The notes beneath the pieces were generated by a model, which saw nothing but the letters and a program-made list of their open reading frames with translations, was not told the DNA's origin and searched no databases. Source: Deltaproteobacteria bacterium (GTDB lineage Bacteria; Myxococcota_A; UBA796; CAJQPC01). From it: DNA of 64,000 nt. Each line of letters begins with the position of its first letter. The first letter of the stretch is position 1. The stretch lies in the NCBI GenBank assembly GCA_016717595.1, contig JADKFE010000013.1:20606-84605 (forward strand), written 5' to 3'. Position numbers and translations under genes: made by a program. Below, in pieces: positions 61,248 through 64,000 of the stretch.

Positions 61248-61948
61248 ATGCGGGCCCTCCTCCTCGGCGCCGACGGGATGCTCGGCCAAGCCATCCAGCG
61301 CGTGAATCCAGGGCACAGCGCTCCTGCCTCTGACGCGGCGCGAGCTTGACCTCCGCGAGCTCTCGGGCCTCGACGCCACCCTGGCCGCGCTCACCCCCGA
61401 CGTGGTGATCTTCTGCGCCGCGGTGAGCGACGTGGACCGCTGCGCCACGGACCCGGAGGCCTGGGCGGTGAACGTCGAGGCCCCCGCCGCCTTCGCCGCG
61501 CGGCTGCCCACCTGGTTCGTGAGCAGCAACTACGTCTTCGGGCTCGGCTCGGGGCCCCACGCGCCTGACGCCACGCCCTCCCCGGTGAACGCGTATGGCG
61601 CGCAGAAGGCCGAGGCGGAGCGCCGGGTGCTCGCCGCTGGGGGTCATGTCGTGCGCACCGGCTGGCTCTATGGCCCCGGTGGGCAGAACTTCCCCTCTTC
61701 CCTCCCCCGCCGCCTCGGCGTCGAGCCCGTGCGGGCCTTACGCGGCTGGCCGGTGCAGCCGACGTATGTGGAGGATCTCGCCGCCGCGCTGTGGCGCCTG
61801 CCCACGGGCGTGAGCCACCTCATCGGCGAGGAGGAGTGTGACTGGTTCACCTTCGCCACGGAGGTCGCTGAGCGGTTGGGCGCGCCGCCGCCGGAGCCCA
61901 CGGATGCGCTGCCTTGGGGCGCCCGGCCTGGCCAGGACGCGCCGGAGC
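61248..61948 (+). pseudogene. RmlD-like dTDP-4-dehydrorhamnose reductase, frameshifted
   Basis: ATG 61248 opens the NAD(P)-binding start GADGMLGQA, then hits TGA at 61347. The next frame (+1) carries on with LLPLTRRELDLRELSGLDA, a Tyr-x3-Lys (YGAQK) and RTGWLYGPGG, typical of RmlD/SDR proteins. Removing one A near 61312-61320 restores GHALLPLTRRELD. The final codons run into the odd C-rich tract, so the real C-terminus cannot be placed. RmlD makes dTDP-L-rhamnose. No rmlA, rmlB or rmlC gene is adjacent. The lesion could be real or an assembly error. Confidence 0.7.
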
Positions 61949-61971
61949 CCCGCCACCCGCGGGGTGGCGGG
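61949..61971. terminator. Convergent-gene hairpin
   Basis: A 10-bp perfect stem (CCCGCCACCC 61949-61958 and GGGTGGCGGG 61962-61971) with a 3-base loop lies between the convergent RmlD-like and aldehyde dehydrogenase genes. It could terminate both transcripts. The strong G+C stem may also be the cause of the odd tract after it. Confidence 0.55.
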
Positions 61972-62061
61972 AGCCCGCCCGGGGCGGCCGGCCCCCCCCC
62001 CCGGCCGCGGGCCCCCCCCCCCCGCCCCCGCCCCCCGGGGGCCATGGGGTGGCGCGGTGGC
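61972..62061. repeat. Low-complexity C-run tract
   Basis: Runs of 11, 12, 5 and 6 C in about 45 bases (61992-62036), separated by short G-rich pieces, follow the hairpin. Nothing else in the window looks like this. It disrupts both flanking genes' ends. I consider an artefact of sequencing or assembly through a difficult hairpin at least as likely as real DNA. Confidence 0.7.
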
Positions 62062-63475
62062 TCAGAGGCCCGATCCACACCGTCTTGAGCTGGCTCATCT
62101 CATCGAGCACGGCCTCGCCGTTCTCGCGGCCGAAGCCCGACTGTTTGACGCCGCCGTAGGGGGCCGTGGCGTCAAAACGGTTGTAGGTGTTCACCCAGAC
62201 CGTGCCCGACTGTAACCGCTGGGCCATGTGGTGCGCCTTGGACACGTCTTTTGTCCACACGCCGGCGGCGAGGCCAAACTCGCTGTGGTTGGCCAGCGCG
62301 ATGGCCTCCTCGACCGTCTCAAAGGTCAACACCGCGAGCACGGGGCCGAAGACCTCCTCCTGGGCGATGGTCATCTCGGGGCGGACCTCATCAAACACGG
62401 TCGGCGCGACGAAGTAGCCGGGGCCGTCCACAGGGCCGCCGGTGCGCAGGCGGGCGCCCTCGTCTTGGGCGCGCTGGATGTAGCCCACCACACGGTCGCG
62501 GTGCTCGGCGCTGATGAGCGGGCCGATCTGTGTGCCTTGGGCCGCCGGATCGCCCACCTTCATGGCCTTGGCGGCGTCTACCACCTGGGCGATGACCTCC
62601 TCAGCGACGGACTTCTCGACGAGCAGGCGCGTCCCGGCGGTACACAGCTCGCCTTGGTTGTAGAAGCAGGCCGGGGCGGCGGCGCGGGCGGCGGCGAGTA
62701 AGTCGGCGTCGGCGAAGACGATGTTCGGCGACTTCCCGCCGAGCTCTAGGCTCAGGCGCTTGAGGCTGGCGGCGGCGTTTCGCATGATGAGACGCCCGGT
62801 CTGTGTGCCTCCGGTGAAGCTGATCTTCGCCACGTCGGGGTGATCGACCAGCGCCGCGCCGGCCTCCTCACCATAGCCCGTGACCACGCTCACCACGCCC
62901 GGCGGCAGGCCGGCCTCCTCCATGATCCGCACCAGCTCAATGCACGAGAGCGAGGCCTCTTCAGGGGGCTTGAGCACGACCGTGTTGCCCACCGCCAAGG
63001 CCGCGGCGACCTTTCGCGCGGCGATGAGCAGGGGGAAGTTCCAGGGCACGATGGCGCCGACAACACCCAGAGGCTCCCGCAGCGTGGACGTGGCGAAGGG
63101 CCCACGCACGGGGAAGGTGCGGCCGGTGAGCTTGGTGGGCCAGCCCGCGAAGTAGAAGAAGGTGTCGGCGGTGCGGGGCACGTCGATGGTGCGCGCGTTG
63201 ACCAGAGGTTTGCCCGTGTCCCGGGACTCGATGGCGGCGAGCTCGTCGTTGTGCTGAACGATCAGCTCGGCGACGCGGCGCAAGAGGCGCTCCCGCTCGT
63301 AGGGGTCGATGCGCGCCCAGCGGTCGAAGGCCCCGCGGGCGGCGCGCACGGCGAGGTCCACGTCCTCCCGGCGGCCCCGGGGCAGCTCCGCGAGCAGCTC
63401 GCCCGTGGCCGGGTTGTAGGTGGGGAAGGTCTCCCCGGACAGCGCGGGGCGGGCCTGGTGCTGGATGCGGATCAT
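62062..63475 (-). CDS. Aldehyde dehydrogenase, betaine-aldehyde-dehydrogenase-like
   Basis: ATG 63475 has GAGGAA 3-4 bases upstream. The NAD-dependent ALDH core is complete: VPWNFPLLIA, LELGGKSPN with the catalytic Glu, NQGELCTAGTR with the catalytic Cys, and the EEVFGPVLAVL stretch. The frame as given continues past VWIGP into the C-run tract. With one G fewer at 62069-62071 it would end VWIGL-stop at 62062, giving about 470 residues, a normal family length. Substrate is not certain; the BetB-like sequence suggests betaine aldehyde or a similar aldehyde. Confidence 0.88.
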
Positions 63476-63558
63476 CGGTTCCTCGGGCGATGGACGGGGC
63501 AAAGGTAGCACGTCGGGGGGCGTGTGGGGGCCAACGCGGGGTGGCGCGCAGAGAAGGC

Positions 63559-63588
63559 TTGACAGAATGGGGTGGTTGAAGGTGTACT
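63559..63588 (+). promoter_or_regulatory. Possible sigma-70-type promoter
   Basis: A perfect TTGACA (63559-63564) is followed after 18 bases by TGTACT (63583-63588), four of six matches to the -10 consensus. It lies 45 bases before the small ORF at 63633 and is directed toward it, so it is a reasonable promoter for the plus-strand genes at the right edge. Confidence 0.45.
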
Positions 63589-63632
63589 TTGTGCGAACGA
63601 GGCTCCACAACAGGCATAGAGGTCATCCGAGG

Positions 63633-63719
63633 ATGTTCGTCGAGGAATTTACGGCCGCCCTGCGCCGCTTCATGGGCCAACGCGCTCGCCGAGCGGCGTT
63701 GGAGAGCGGATCTCCATGA
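63633..63719 (+). CDS. Small leader-like ORF
   Basis: 28 residues (MFVEEFTAALRRFMGQ start) from ATG 63633, with GAGG about 10 bases upstream. Its TGA overlaps the ATG of the next gene, which suggests translational coupling. The peptide is basic and probably helical. It may be a real microprotein or a coupling leader; nothing else supports it. Confidence 0.4.
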   Translation: MFVEEFTAALRRFMGQRARRAALESGSP

Positions 63720-64000
63720 CGCTCCCCCCGTCGCTGCTGCTCCTCTCCACGCTCGCGCTTCACCATTGGAGCGCCCTCGGGCCGCCACAACGAACGAACC
63801 CGGCGGCCACTACGTCGGTGAGCTGTAAGGTCACGGGAGATTGGGGGCCTCGGATCGCGTTTGCGGCGCTGCCAGATCTCTATCGCCCCCAGGTCATCGT
63901 CGCGGTCACCGAGCGCGATGGTGTCCTCACGCTGCCTGTCACACAGTCCTCGGGCACGGGCTACCTCCATATCCCCGGATCTCCACTTCTCCCCGTAGAG
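63716..64000 (+). CDS. Start of an exported protein, cut by the right edge
   Basis: At least 95 residues from ATG 63716, open to the window end. The N-terminus (MTLPPSLLLLSTLALHHWSA) looks like a signal peptide. The following part is strand-rich (DGVLTLPVTQSSGTGYL). No domain can be named from this fragment. Confidence 0.6.
   Translation, partial: MTLPPSLLLLSTLALHHWSALGPPQRTNPAATTSVSCKVTGDWGPRIAFAALPDLYRPQVIVAVTERDGVLTLPVTQSSGTGYLHIPGSPLLPVE

Noticed and set aside
1..64000. tRNA, rRNA, CRISPR array or insertion sequence
   Set aside because: No intergenic gap shows a tRNA cloverleaf, repeat-spacer pattern or transposase; the tandem DNA repeats are inside genes.

Overview
The window is about 70% G+C and densely coded, and it looks like the genome of a myxobacterium or a close relative (Myxococcota, formerly Deltaproteobacteria). 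This is inferred from four things: a MYXO-CTERM-like sorting tail on the protein at 27922-28308, two large eukaryote-type Ser/Thr kinases (one fused to a formylglycine-generating-enzyme domain), several small lipoproteins, and long Ala/Pro-rich linkers. I found no rRNA, tRNA, insertion sequence, prophage integrase or CRISPR array.

Region 1 (1-16662) holds part of an extracellular contractile injection system (eCIS). On the minus strand, reading 10031 down to 1, come an unknown 145-aa protein, a DUF4255/Pvc16-type tail terminator, a main sheath, a main tube, a small CPxC protein, a 52-aa DUF6760-type protein, a second sheath, a second tube, a basic 196-aa protein and a very large Ala/Arg/Ser repeat protein that runs off the left edge. 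Baseplate, spike and tape-measure genes are not visible and probably lie further left. On the plus strand come an unknown basic protein, argE, a Cys-rich lipoprotein, an eCIS-core (DUF4157-like) protein with an intact HExxH motif, and the AAA+ ATPase typical of eCIS loci. hutF lies between them on the minus strand.

Region 2 (16681-29497) is a cell-envelope and signalling block. It has three exported proteins (two with possible outer-membrane barrels), a membrane-anchored Ser/Thr kinase, a VWA lipoprotein, a polytopic membrane protein, a membrane-anchored FHA-like protein, the MYXO-CTERM protein, an unknown soluble protein and a heavy-metal-binding (HMA) protein. Kinase, FHA and VWA modules beside a contractile machine recall the phosphorylation switch of type VI secretion. 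That link is a hypothesis.

Region 3 (29513-48600) is mixed. It holds the kinase-FGE fusion, a persulfide-dioxygenase-like hydrolase with a membrane rhodanese, a Kef-type antiporter, queE, a CysM-type cysteine synthase, TPR and coiled-coil proteins, thyX, a degenerate receiver, a coiled-coil/linker/ferredoxin fusion, a divergent HTH and ATPase-like pair, and mltG.

Region 4 (48672-64000) is mostly housekeeping. It starts with an exported flavoprotein, then dapC-dapD-dapE (succinylase route to diaminopimelate and lysine), a membrane glycosyltransferase-like protein and a rhomboid. On the minus strand follow rplU-rpmA-obgE, a small exported protein, rsfS and comF, and a Ycf46-like AAA+ ATPase. 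It ends with a frameshifted RmlD-like reductase convergent with an aldehyde dehydrogenase and the start of an exported protein.

At least four genes appear interrupted by single-base indels (near 41487, 47510, 61312 and 62069). Together with an odd C-run tract at 61992-62036, this suggests local consensus errors as well as possible real lesions.
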